Positions 36,059-45,500 of a stretch of 64,000 nucleotides of DNA are shown here, piece after piece. This stretch comes from Aquiflexum balticum DSM 16537 (GTDB lineage Bacteria; Bacteroidota; Bacteroidia; Cytophagales; Cyclobacteriaceae), in assembly GCF_900176595.1 (NCBI RefSeq), contig NZ_LT838813.1:3738001-3802000 (forward strand). The letters run 5' to 3'. Positions within the stretch are counted from its first letter, which is position 1, and each line of letters begins with the position of its first letter. The translations under genes and the position numbers were made by a program. The notes under the pieces are model-generated. The model had not been told where the DNA came from. It worked only from the letters and a program-made list of their open reading frames with translations, and ran no database searches.

Positions 36059-37150
36059 ATGAAGAATTGCATGTTTCAAAGCCTTGCTTTAGCCCTTTTG
36101 GTGCTGATTTGTTTACCCCTTGGTGCTCAAACACTTGAAAGGAAAACCCTGACATGGGAACAAAAAAAGATTGACATCGGAGCTGTTTTGGAAGAAAAAG
36201 GTCCTGTACAGGCGGAGTTTTTTGCTGTCAATGCACATCAGGATTCGATTTTTATCACCGATGTGATTACGGATTGCGGATGTACTACAGTGGATTTTTC
36301 AAAGGATACCTTGATGAATGAAGGCATTGCCTCTATCAAAGTACAATTTGATCCGGACCATAGGGGCGGAGAGTTTTCCAAGGTGATTATCATCAGAACA
36401 AATCAGGATATCTACGGTGATACTTTATATCTTGAAGGTATCAATATGCCAATTCCTGAAAATATAGAGATGGCTTATCCCCATAGAATTGGTAATCTAG
36501 GATTCAAGCTTTCTGCAATCAATATGGGTAATGTTTTTACCAATGAACCAAAAATAAAATATGTGGAGGTTCATAATTTTGGTAGCACGGAAGTTTCACT
36601 TGAAAAGCTTCAAGCAGGTATTCCTGCCTATCTTCAGGTTTCATTGGAGCCCGAAAATCTTCAGCCCAGCCAAAGAGGATTATTGATACTTTCTTATGAT
36701 GGCCAAAGCAAGAATGATCTGGGGTATTTTGATGAAAGGATTCAGTTGGGATTGAATGATGATCAAAAGCTTGATTTAAGGGTCATGTCCGTGGTCTATG
36801 AATATTTTTCCCCAGTACCGAAGAGTATGGAGTCCATAGTGCCAAAATTGGAAATTTCAAGTGCAGAAATAGATTTGAAGGATATTTCAGCCAATTCCAA
36901 AGTCAGCAGGACTGTTACATTTACCAATTCCGGAAAGGAGACGCTGCATATTCGGAAAGTTTCAACAAATTGTAATTGTGTGCAAACTGAATTGGAAAAC
37001 AACATATTGGAACCTGGCGAAAGTACAGATCTGAAATTTACTTTTGACCCCAAAGGGAGAAAGGGGATTGATCATAAACATATTTCGGTTTTTAGCAATG
37101 ACCCACTTAATCCGGTCAGAACTATTGTGGTGAGAAGTACTGTGAAATAG
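36059..37150 (+). CDS. Exported protein with two DUF1573 domains
   Basis: A 363-residue protein with a signal peptide ending LPLGAQ and two Ig-like DUF1573 (HYDIN/ASH-like) domains, at about 40-130 and 265-360. Each has the typical cysteine pair (CGCTTVDF and NCNCVQTEL) and the 'I-x-V-x-F-D-P-x-x-x-G' strand (VQFDPDHRGG and FTFDPKGRKG). The part between may hold a third, degenerate Ig domain. DUF1573 proteins are abundant in Bacteroidota envelopes; the molecular role is unknown. Monocistronic and divergent from trpS. Confidence 0.9.
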   Translation: MKNCMFQSLALALLVLICLPLGAQTLERKTLTWEQKKIDIGAVLEEKGPVQAEFFAVNAHQDSIFITDVITDCGCTTVDFSKDTLMNEGIASIKVQFDPDHRGGEFSKVIIIRTNQDIYGDTLYLEGINMPIPENIEMAYPHRIGNLGFKLSAINMGNVFTNEPKIKYVEVHNFGSTEVSLEKLQAGIPAYLQVSLEPENLQPSQRGLLILSYDGQSKNDLGYFDERIQLGLNDDQKLDLRVMSVVYEYFSPVPKSMESIVPKLEISSAEIDLKDISANSKVSRTVTFTNSGKETLHIRKVSTNCNCVQTELENNILEPGESTDLKFTFDPKGRKGIDHKHISVFSNDPLNPVRTIVVRSTVK

Positions 37151-37211
37151 TAAGTAGTCTTTTTTGTTCCTAATCCTGTCTTTATAGCCTTCAATTTTTT
37201 TGAATGAATAA

Positions 37212-37287
37212 TATCGTCTAATTAAGCGATATTGTTAAATATCGTCTAATAATGCGATATTTGTAATTATCGTTTATTAAAACGATA
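37212..37287. promoter_or_regulatory. Three 20-bp palindromic operators spaced 28 bp
   Basis: TATCG-N10-CGATA occurs three times, at 37212-37231, 37240-37259 and 37268-37287, with start points exactly 28 bp apart. The inner ten bases are AT-rich and similar (TCTAATTAAG, TCTAATAATG, TTTATTAAAA). The array sits just before the satD-like gene (ATG at 37299). A TTTG at 37260-37263 and GATATTTG at 37284-37291 stand 20 bp apart, near the Bacteroidota -33/-7 layout, and touch the second and third palindromes. That promoter would give almost no leader, so it is tentative. Autoregulation by the protein's own C-terminal HTH is the likely use. Confidence 0.72.
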
Positions 37288-37298
37288 TTTGATGAGCT

Positions 37299-37943
37299 AT
37301 GCTTGCAGTTATAACAGGAGATATCATTGATTCCAGGAGTCTGGGCAATCAGGAGGAATGGCTGATTCCTATTCAATCCTTATTTTCAAAATGGGGACGG
37401 GTCAACGAAACATGGGAGATTTTTAGGGGAGACAGTTTTCAATTAGAAGAATTGGATCCATTGGATGCTTTACGAAAGGCTTTTATGATCAAAGCGACCA
37501 TCAAATCCATAACGGGTGATCAATTACAAAAAAGGATGGGTCCAGTAGATGTCAGGATGTCCATAGGGATCGGAGAAAAGCAAAATGAATTTACACCGAT
37601 AGGAACACGGACGGGATCTGCCTATTTTCATTCCGGAGAAGCTTTTGAACTCCTTCGCAAAAAGGAACAAAACCTGATGATCAAATCAGATTGGGAAGAT
37701 TTTGACAGGGAGATCAACCTGATGTTTAAATTGGCCCTGATTTTAATGGATAACTGGACGGTGAATGCGGCGGAGATAGTGGCAATTGGATTGGAAAATC
37801 CAAGCCTTAAGCAAGTTGAAATTGCCTCAATGCTTGAACTCGAGCAACAATCCGTGAGTGGAAGATTCAAAAGGGCATATTTTGAAGAATTGATGGAGTT
37901 GGATAATGTTTATAGACTTAAACTCAAAAAACTTCTGCCATGA
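37299..37943 (+). CDS. SatD family protein with C-terminal winged helix
   Basis: A 214-residue cytoplasmic protein of the SatD family. It opens AVITGDIIDSR (Asp8, Asp11), followed by FRGDSFQLE (Asp45) and VRMSIGIGE (about 85-93); these are reminiscent of metal-binding strands in the class III cyclase/GGDEF palm fold. The C-terminal ~60 residues (about 155-205) form a helix-turn-helix: LKQVEIASMLELEQQSVSGRFKRA. SatD proteins have no settled function. Its stop overlaps the next start by 4 bp (ATGA), so it is coupled to the DUF3307 membrane protein. The three palindromes upstream are probable binding sites for its HTH (inference). Confidence 0.8.
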   Translation: MLAVITGDIIDSRSLGNQEEWLIPIQSLFSKWGRVNETWEIFRGDSFQLEELDPLDALRKAFMIKATIKSITGDQLQKRMGPVDVRMSIGIGEKQNEFTPIGTRTGSAYFHSGEAFELLRKKEQNLMIKSDWEDFDREINLMFKLALILMDNWTVNAAEIVAIGLENPSLKQVEIASMLELEQQSVSGRFKRAYFEELMELDNVYRLKLKKLLP

Positions 37944-38656
37944 TCCTATTTATCAAACTCCTCTTGGCCCATTTAATTGGAGATTTTTTACTTCAATCAA
38001 AATCATGGATTGAGGACAAAACAAAGAATAAAGGAAAATCATCAAAGCTTTATTTGCATGTTTTGATACATGGGGCTTTGGTGATGTTGTTGTTATTTGA
38101 CTTAAAGTACTGGCCTATAGCTCTAGGAATTACAGTTGCACATTTTCTTATAGATTGGGCAAAGTTGTATTTTCAGAAACCAACCAATAAAACTTTCTGG
38201 TTTGTTTTTGATCAATTCCTCCATGTGTTGGTAATTGTTGCCCTGACATTGATTTGGATTTATCCTGATACCTCATGGTTGGAGTTTCTGAAGTCAATGA
38301 GGTTTTGGTCATATTTGACCGCATTGGTCTTTTTGATTTTTGCTGTTTCGATCATCATGAATGTGCTTTTGTATAAGTGGTCAAGTCAAATCATAGACGA
38401 AGAAAATCAGTCGCTTCCAAATGCCGGAAAATATATTGGAATTCTAGAAAGACTTTTGGTTTTTGTATTCATCATCACAGACCATTGGGAGGCAGTAGGT
38501 TTTTTGATAACCGCCAAGTCTGTTTTCCGCTTCGGTGACTTAAAAGAATCCAAGGACCGAAAACTGACCGAATATATCCTGATAGGGACATTGCTTAGTT
38601 TTGGTTTTGCCATTCTGACCTCTTTGGCTTTTCAATACCTGACCGAATTCTTTTGA
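37940..38656 (+). CDS. DUF3307 domain membrane protein
   Basis: A 238-residue integral membrane protein with about six hydrophobic segments. The N-terminal half is the DUF3307 domain with its hallmark LLLAHLIGDFLLQSKSW (about 7-23) and the later HFLIDWAKLYF (about 68-78). The C-terminal half adds more membrane helices and a basic cytoplasmic loop (KSVFRFGDLKESKDRKL). Function unknown. It overlaps the satD-like gene by 4 bp; I recall satD-DUF3307 pairs in other Bacteroidota, which suggests one functional unit with a cytoplasmic DNA-binding sensor and a membrane partner. Confidence 0.85.
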   Translation: MILFIKLLLAHLIGDFLLQSKSWIEDKTKNKGKSSKLYLHVLIHGALVMLLLFDLKYWPIALGITVAHFLIDWAKLYFQKPTNKTFWFVFDQFLHVLVIVALTLIWIYPDTSWLEFLKSMRFWSYLTALVFLIFAVSIIMNVLLYKWSSQIIDEENQSLPNAGKYIGILERLLVFVFIITDHWEAVGFLITAKSVFRFGDLKESKDRKLTEYILIGTLLSFGFAILTSLAFQYLTEFF

Positions 38657-38681
38657 GAATGATTGAAATAACGCGATAGAT

Positions 38682-39488
38682 ATGAACCGTAGACCTTTCT
38701 TAAAAAAGCTGACTGTATTGAGCAGCGCCATTTCCACTATGCCATTTATCACTTTTGGGAAAATGCATTTTCCCGCTAACACAAATCTGAAATTCATTAT
38801 TGCTTCTGATGGACATTTTGGTCAGCCCAATACTGACTTTGAAAAATCACATAAAGCCTTGATTGAAGCCATACATTTAGAAGAAAATGTGGACTTTGTG
38901 GTTTTCAATGGAGATTTAATCCATGATGAACCCAAGTGGATGCCTGAAGTCAAAAAGGCATATGACACCCTCAAGGTTCCTTATTTTCCTGTAAAGGGAA
39001 ACCATGACCGAATTTCAGAAACCGATTGGGAAGAAATTTGGGGAATACCTGCGGACCATGCTTTTATCAGTAAACAAAAATTCGGAGTCATACTCGCCAA
39101 CAGTTCCAATCAGGCGGGAGACTACCTTTGTGTGGATGCTGTTTTTTTGAAAAATAAATTGGATGATTTCAAAGGGCTTTCCCATGTTTTCATCTTTATC
39201 CATATTTCCCAAAATGACTGGACCAAGCATGGAGTAGCCTGTGATGAAATATTGGGAATGATAGGAAGCTATCCTAATGTCCGTGCGGTATTTCATGGGC
39301 ATGACCATGATGTGGACGGCATCATGCTCAACCGTAAAAAGCCATATCTTTGGTCAGGACATTTTGGAGGCAGTTGGGGGTCTCCTAATCCGGGATACCG
39401 CGTTTGTGAAGTGGGGGAAGATGGTAAAACAGTAACCTATTTAAAGGCGATGAAAGATGGAAAAATATTGAGTGGGCATACGCTTTAA
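38682..39488 (+). CDS. Metallophosphoesterase, exported (possible Tat substrate)
   Basis: A 268-residue calcineurin-like phosphoesterase. The dimetal-site motifs are in order: SDGHFGQP (about 44-51), FNGDLIHDE (about 75-83), KGNHDR (about 107-112), a histidine in FIFIHISQND, and FHGHDHDVDG (about 203-212). The N-terminus NRRPFLKKL followed by a weakly hydrophobic stretch looks like a twin-arginine signal, so it may be exported folded with its metals. It should cleave a phosphomono- or diester; substrate unknown. It lies 25 bp after the DUF3307 gene and may be on the same transcript. Confidence 0.88.
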   Translation: MNRRPFLKKLTVLSSAISTMPFITFGKMHFPANTNLKFIIASDGHFGQPNTDFEKSHKALIEAIHLEENVDFVVFNGDLIHDEPKWMPEVKKAYDTLKVPYFPVKGNHDRISETDWEEIWGIPADHAFISKQKFGVILANSSNQAGDYLCVDAVFLKNKLDDFKGLSHVFIFIHISQNDWTKHGVACDEILGMIGSYPNVRAVFHGHDHDVDGIMLNRKKPYLWSGHFGGSWGSPNPGYRVCEVGEDGKTVTYLKAMKDGKILSGHTL

Positions 39489-39612
39489 TTTATGATCTGA
39501 AATGATAAATTTTTTGAGGCTTTAATTATTCACTCCTTTCTTATGCGGTTTAGTGATTCCTGGTTATTATATTTAGAAATTATACCCTAAAACTCTTCTA
39601 TCATAAACAGGT

Positions 39613-41457
39613 ATGTCAAAACTTTTTTGGAGAAAGCTTCGCAGAATTATAACTAAAGAGAAATTTGCTTTGGCACCGGTTTCGGTACAGTTGGTTGCTA
39701 TATTCATAGCAAGTGCCTCTGTAATTATCTTGCTATCACCCTTCTTAGGGGATTTATCTACAAGTTATCGTTTGTTTGCTGACCCTTCAAGTTATGCAAA
39801 CGCCAAAGGTCCGTTACAATTGACAGTAGGTCTGGTGCAGGTTTTGATAGGGTTGGTATTGTTCTCATTCATTATTTCAGTAATGTCTGCCGCATTGACC
39901 ACTTTGATCGATAACATCAAAAGCGGTTCACTTCCCTATCTGAAAAAAGGTCATATCATCATTGTTAATTTCAATGTCAAATTGCCCCTGATTTTGGATC
40001 AACTCAATATTAGGGCAAAGGACAGGGGGGAATTTGAAGATGTGATTTTGCTGTTTTCCGATCCGGAATTGGTAAAATTTTTCCGTACCCAATATCAGAA
40101 TGAGCGATGGTCGAATTTGGATGTTTTTGTGAGGCAAGGGGATGTATTGGCATTCAAAACCTTCGATAGACTTTCTGTTTTTAATGCGTCCGGAATTGTT
40201 ATTTTACTCCCGGATCATATTGAAAATGATTTTGAATCGGATAATTTCAATCTTAAAATTTTGACTACTCTTTCAAACAACCATACATTTTTCCAACATC
40301 TTTCAGAACGACATATAAACAGGCGGCCTTTGAAATGCTCCATTGAGTTATCAAATAATCCGGATTGTGCCAGGATTGCCAAAGAATTGACATCTACAGA
40401 ATCAGGATCATTTTTTGCCGTGATAACGCCGGGTGATGTGATTGGAAGCATCCTTTCCAGAGCAAAAGTCGATGTGGTGTACTATAAAGTATTTTTTGAA
40501 ATCTTATCTTTCGATGGATCTACCGTTCATTTTGTAGACCCCAAAAGATTTTCCCCTACAGGAAAGTTGACAGGTAAATCCTTTAAAGAGCTGCTTTTGA
40601 GTTTTGAAGGCGGTACTTTGCTGGGTTTTTCGGGTGTGACAAATGAAGGCCGCTTTCAAATTAATCTTTGCCCTTTTGGAGAAACCCTAAAATCGACAGA
40701 TTGGTTGTTGTTTTTGACTACCAATATAAAAGAGATCAAATATACTCCCGTTTCGATGTCTGTTGAGATTCAAAAAAGCCCACATATTCTGGCACCTAAT
40801 GAAGTCGCCAGTAAGAATATTTGCGTTATTGGTGATGCTTGGCCATTGGGAAACATTCATGATTTTATCGATGTGTCTAGTTTGGCAGCTTTAGAAGAAG
40901 CCTCTTTTGTATTTAAAAATCCTTCGGACTATTTTGAGCCCAAATTTTTGAAAAGATTACATGAAGGGAATTTTGATAATATCATCATCAATTTGAATGA
41001 CGAACTAGGATTCAGGCTGACTATGTTACTTATTTCTTCTAACCAAAAAAACCAAGCATTTCTTTCAAAAATAGTCAGTATTCTGAATGATCCTGTAACG
41101 GAACAGCTTCTAAGTAGGAAAGTGCTGAGAAGTAATACCGTATTGTCACATAAGCTTTCTGCGAGGTATATTGCGCAGATTGCTTTTCAGAAAAACCTGG
41201 ATTTGTTATTTTCGGAATTGGCTTACGCAGAAGGTGCAGAATTCCAGCTATTGGAAGTTGGCAGGCATATTCCTAAAGAATTGCTAACGGATGCCAATAC
41301 CATAAGAGCCTTATTGACAGCCCATAGGATGGTTTATGTTGGAACAGTCGACATGGAACAAAACATCAATTTGGAGGCTACCTCATTTGAAGGAATCAAG
41401 CAAATTCTGGTACTGATCCACCATAACGACACATTAAACATTACAGATATAAAGTAA
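39613..41457 (+). CDS. CASTOR/POLLUX-like ion channel protein
   Basis: A 614-residue membrane protein related to plant CASTOR/POLLUX and bacterial homologues. Two hydrophobic segments (about 22-48 and 72-97) flank a pore-like loop. A long cytoplasmic region follows, with tandem RCK/TrkA-N-like Rossmann domains, beginning HIIIVNFNVKLPLILDQL (about 115-132) with a second NICVIGDAW strand near 400. These channels conduct cations and are gated by ligands binding the RCK ring. The first RCK motif lacks a clear GxGxxG, so nucleotide binding may be altered. Monocistronic. A related two-TM RCK protein of another family is possible but less likely. Confidence 0.85.
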   Translation: MSKLFWRKLRRIITKEKFALAPVSVQLVAIFIASASVIILLSPFLGDLSTSYRLFADPSSYANAKGPLQLTVGLVQVLIGLVLFSFIISVMSAALTTLIDNIKSGSLPYLKKGHIIIVNFNVKLPLILDQLNIRAKDRGEFEDVILLFSDPELVKFFRTQYQNERWSNLDVFVRQGDVLAFKTFDRLSVFNASGIVILLPDHIENDFESDNFNLKILTTLSNNHTFFQHLSERHINRRPLKCSIELSNNPDCARIAKELTSTESGSFFAVITPGDVIGSILSRAKVDVVYYKVFFEILSFDGSTVHFVDPKRFSPTGKLTGKSFKELLLSFEGGTLLGFSGVTNEGRFQINLCPFGETLKSTDWLLFLTTNIKEIKYTPVSMSVEIQKSPHILAPNEVASKNICVIGDAWPLGNIHDFIDVSSLAALEEASFVFKNPSDYFEPKFLKRLHEGNFDNIIINLNDELGFRLTMLLISSNQKNQAFLSKIVSILNDPVTEQLLSRKVLRSNTVLSHKLSARYIAQIAFQKNLDLLFSELAYAEGAEFQLLEVGRHIPKELLTDANTIRALLTAHRMVYVGTVDMEQNINLEATSFEGIKQILVLIHHNDTLNITDIK

Positions 41458-41495
41458 TGAATCATTGCTTTCCGGATTCTTAATTATTAAATACC

Positions 41496-41503
41496 TACCT
41501 TTG
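41496..41503 (+). promoter_or_regulatory. Possible -7 box for the agmatine-deiminase-family gene
   Basis: TACCTTTG matches the Bacteroidota -7 consensus TAnnTTTG and stands 37 bp before the ATG. No clear TTTG lies at the usual spacing upstream, so support is limited. Confidence 0.35.
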
Positions 41504-41540
41504 GGGATATATTTTTTCATTTGAATCTCCAATCCCTTAT

Positions 41541-42404
41541 ATGATAAAAGGTACCGATACCGATACTGTATTTCTATCACAGTTGTTGCTCAGTGATTCC
41601 AGATTTACAGAAACATGTAAGGAGTTGATGTCTATTTTGACCAAAAACCAAATCCCTTTTCATTTTCTTTCCGGAGCCAAAGATATTTGGTGCCGTGATT
41701 ATATGCCCCTACAGGTCACAAAGGATCGATTTGTTCAGTTTCGGTATGAACCTTCCTACCTAAGACCTTATCCCGAACATTACACTGATCCGGTTTTTGT
41801 CTGTTTAGAAAACGGCATTGAAGCTGAAAAATCCAATATTATTCTGGATGGAGGAAATGTGGTCAATTGGTCAGACAAAGTGATTATGACAGATAGGTTT
41901 TTCGATGAAAATCCGGATTACTCAGACAAGGTCAAATTGGTCACTGATCTTGAAAATCAGTTGGAAACCGAAGTGATTATCATTCCTCAGGTCAAAATGG
42001 ACTATACAGGTCATGCAGATGGGTTGGTCCGCTTTGTGGATGAAATGACTTTGATCGGAAACCACCGTGAATTCGAATATCAGTATTGGACAAAGAAAAT
42101 GAATGTGCTGCTCGAAAAAAAAGGACTGAATTATATCGACATTCCATTTTTTGAATATCACTTGAGAAAACATCCTTCGAATGCCATCGGATGTTATGTA
42201 AATTTTTTGGAAGTCAATAATTTGATTGTGGTTCCAATATTTGAAGTGGAGGGAAATAGGGATAAAGAAATCAAAAATATTTTTAAGGAGACTTTTCCAG
42301 ACCGGATTATTGAAACCATCAATTTCAATGAAATCGGGTATTATGGAGGTTTGTTGAACTGTGTCACTTGGACAGTGCAGTCTGACCCAAGGGTTCGGTC
42401 TTAA
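41541..42404 (+). CDS. Agmatine deiminase / peptidyl-arginine deiminase family protein
   Basis: A 287-residue cytoplasmic enzyme of the guanidino-modifying superfamily, which hydrolyses a guanidinium group (agmatine to N-carbamoylputrescine in AguA). Active-site motifs are in order: WCRDYMPLQ (about 49-57), ILDGGNVV (about 98-105), DYTGHADGLVRFVD (about 155-168) and the catalytic Cys near residue 274 in GGLLNCVTW. It is shorter than typical AguA (about 340-370), and the motif around the Cys differs from the usual GGGNIHCIT, so the substrate may not be agmatine. No polyamine gene is adjacent. Confidence 0.82.
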   Translation: MIKGTDTDTVFLSQLLLSDSRFTETCKELMSILTKNQIPFHFLSGAKDIWCRDYMPLQVTKDRFVQFRYEPSYLRPYPEHYTDPVFVCLENGIEAEKSNIILDGGNVVNWSDKVIMTDRFFDENPDYSDKVKLVTDLENQLETEVIIIPQVKMDYTGHADGLVRFVDEMTLIGNHREFEYQYWTKKMNVLLEKKGLNYIDIPFFEYHLRKHPSNAIGCYVNFLEVNNLIVVPIFEVEGNRDKEIKNIFKETFPDRIIETINFNEIGYYGGLLNCVTWTVQSDPRVRS

Positions 42405-42468
42405 TCCAATATCAAATATCCCAATATCCAAATATCCACCCATCACCATATTCACCCCAATATCCATA
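42405..42468. repeat. Degenerate CCAATATCCAAATATCC repeat
   Basis: The gap after the deiminase gene opens with CCAATATCAAATATC, CCAATATCCAAATATCCA and CCCCAATATCCATAG in succession. The unit is about 8-9 bp and shared with 28750-28790. Confidence 0.55.
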
Positions 42469-42545
42469 GAGTCTATTGTTTCTTCTCAGAATTAAAATTA
42501 AGTTTAGTAAGCTTAGCATCAGAATTTTACCTTTTGGTCATTCCT

Positions 42546-45500
42546 ATGAAGTTTACAATCAAACCCAATTTAATCCTTCTGATTACTGTATTCCTATTCC
42601 AGAGTTGTCAGAATTCTCCCACTGAAGAAATAGAGACGGGCGATGAAACTGATATCTATGCAGAACATGTAAGGACATCCAAATTCCAGACTCCCGAAGA
42701 GGAAAGACTTAGTTTTATGCTTCCTCCAGGTTTTGAAGTTACACTTTTTGCCTCAGAACCTGATATTACCAAACCCATCAACATGGCCTTTGATGAAAAA
42801 GGAAGACTTTGGGTGACCCAATCTTCTGAATATCCCATAGCGGCAGGTGATGGCGGGGGAAAAGACAGAATCACCATTTTAGAGGATACCGATGGAGATG
42901 GTAAGGCAGATAAAATCCAGGACTTTGCCAATGACTTGAATATTCCCATCGGGATTGTACCCATCAAAGGGGGTGCAATAGGCTATTCCATTCCTTATGT
43001 ATACAAGTTTTTGGATACCAATGGAGATGATATTGCGGACCAAAGGGAAATTCTTTTGGGTGAATTTGAGCATAAGGATACCCATGGTATGGTCAATAAT
43101 CTGTTTAGAGGCTTTGATGGTTGGATACATGCTTCGCATGGGTTTTCCAATATTTCTACCGTAGCAGGTAAAGACAGGGATTCCATCCGAATGGTATCAG
43201 GAAATACCTTCAGGTTTAAGGCAGATGGCAGCAGAGTTGAAAAAACAACCGACGGACGTATCAATCCTTTTGGGTCTGATCATGATGAAATGGGATATCA
43301 CTATTCTGCTGATTGCCATACATTACCGATTTTTCAGCTGATCTGGGGAGGGAATTATTCGCAATGGGGCAAGAAAGAACCCAATATGGGTTTTGCACCG
43401 ACAATGATGGATTATGGACTCAAATCAACAGCACTTTCCGGATTGGTTTATTATACTGACGATCAGTTTCCGGAGGAATTTAGAAACAGTTTTTATTCTG
43501 GTGATGTGGTCACCTGCCGAATCAGCAGAAATACCATGGAGTTTAACGGAAGTACACCAACAGCCATCAAGCAAGAGGACTTCTTGGTCAGTAAAGATCC
43601 TTGGTTCAGACCAGTGGATATCAAAATCGGTCCCGACGGTGCGATGTATGTCGCTGATTTTTACAACCGTATTATTGGGCATTATGAGGTTCCTTTGGAT
43701 CATCCTGGAAGAGACCGGGTAAGTGGACGGATTTGGAAGATTACATACAAGGGAAATCAAAGACCCATAACCGACTGGTCAAAAGCCAAAAGAGAGGAAT
43801 TGATAGCGGGTATGGGCAATCCAATCCTTCAAATCAGAATGACGGCAACAGATGAATTGGTGGATAGGTTAGGAGAATCGGCTGTACCCCAGCTTTTGGA
43901 CTTGGTTAAAGATCCCAAAACCAGTCCTGTCCAGTATATTCAGGGAATTTGGGCTTTATTCAGATTGGAAGCTTTGCCGGAAGATATCTTGGAATCGGCC
44001 ATCAAACATGAGGATAGGAGGGTCAGGGTACACGCCTATAAATTAATGGCAAACTATCTCCACTTATCAGAGAAGCAACTTTCTTGGGGAATTAGGGATT
44101 TATCCGATTCAGATCCCCATGTCCAAAGGGCGGCAGCTGAAATGCTCAGCAGGCATCCCGACCCCAAAAGCTACAAAGCTCTGGTGACACTTCACACCAA
44201 AGTGCCTTCTTATGACAGTCATTTGGCATATACGGCTTTGATGGCACTTTCCAACCATTTGCAAAAAAAGGAGATTTTACAAATGGCCATAAATGAAAGC
44301 TGGAACGAAGAGGAGGCAAGGTTGATAGCGCTTGTAGCTTCTGATCTGAATTTGTCCGAAGCCGGTAATTTTCTTTTGGCCCATGTGGAGTCCTACAATC
44401 AACCAAAAGAAAAAAGTATCCTCTTTACTGAGTCAATAGCAAGAAGTGTTGATGTTGCTAACTTGGGTAGATTACTGGAATGGATCAAAAAAACCGTGAA
44501 TTCGCAGCCTGAGGAAGCATATCAATGGGCCATGGCCACAGATCAAGGTCTGACTCAAAGGGGAATGAAAGAGCCTTCTTCCTTTGCATCATGGTACCAA
44601 AGTTTGGCTAGTCAAATTCTGTTTGATATTCCAAAATCCCTGTCTTGGACCGATCTTGATAAACAAAGGCTTGTGTATGCCAATGGTGTAGCTTCCAGGT
44701 ATAAAATGGTAGCTTTGTCGCCTTCAATTTTGAAATTGATTAAAACAAAAGAAGCCGGTGAGGACGTGAGGTCTTCTGCAGCATTGGCTATCATGCAGCT
44801 AAATCCTGTAGAGGGTTCAGAAATAATTGCAGAAAGAATTTTTGATGGAGATGAAGAAATCAGCACCAAAAGGAAATTTGTGGCTGCTTTGGGTACTCGG
44901 GATGATAACAGTACGAGGAATTTACTTGGCGAATCCATGAAAAATTCTCCTCCAGAATTACAAGAGTCCATCGCTTCAGTATTGGTAAAGAGTCCTCAGG
45001 GAAAAACTCAATTGATGACTTTGATAAAAAACGGGCATGCTCCTGCAAGGCTATTAAAAGCCAGATCTGTAGAAGAACCCTTATTGGCCAATATTTCTCA
45101 AGAACAACTGAAAGTTTATGAGGAATTAACAGCCAACTTGATTCCCATATCTGAGGAAAGGGAAAAGTTGATCGCAAGCAGGTTAGAGGAATTTGATCCA
45201 GGTAATAGCCAGGTTGATGGGGGGCATATTTATGAAAGCCACTGTAGTTTGTGTCATCAAATCAATAAAAAAGGCGGATTGATCGGACCACAATTGGATG
45301 GCGTGGGCAATTGGGGGAAAACTGCTTTAGCCACCAAAATCCTGGATCCTAACAGAAATATTTCAGAAAACTTCAGAACCTACAACATCAGCCTAAAAAA
45401 TGGTCAGACAGTTTCAGGTCTCTTTAGAAGGGAAGAGGGACAAACCGTTGTATTGGCCAATCAGGTAGGGGAAGAGTTTACCGTTTCCCGATTGGAAATC

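Noticed and set aside
35988-36155. N-terminal extension of trpS
   Set aside because: The extra 56 codons overlap the divergent DUF1573 gene's signal-peptide region and lie before the family-typical start MARILTG.
37212-37287. Three regularly spaced repeats that look like a tiny CRISPR array
   Set aside because: The repeats are short perfect dyads, the 8-base gaps are too short for spacers, and no cas gene is nearby. A regulator binding array fits better.
41922-42467. 181-codon minus-strand frame overlapping the deiminase gene
   Set aside because: Its N-terminus is only the CAATATC repeat translated (DIG/YLDIG words), and the rest is antisense to the deiminase motifs.
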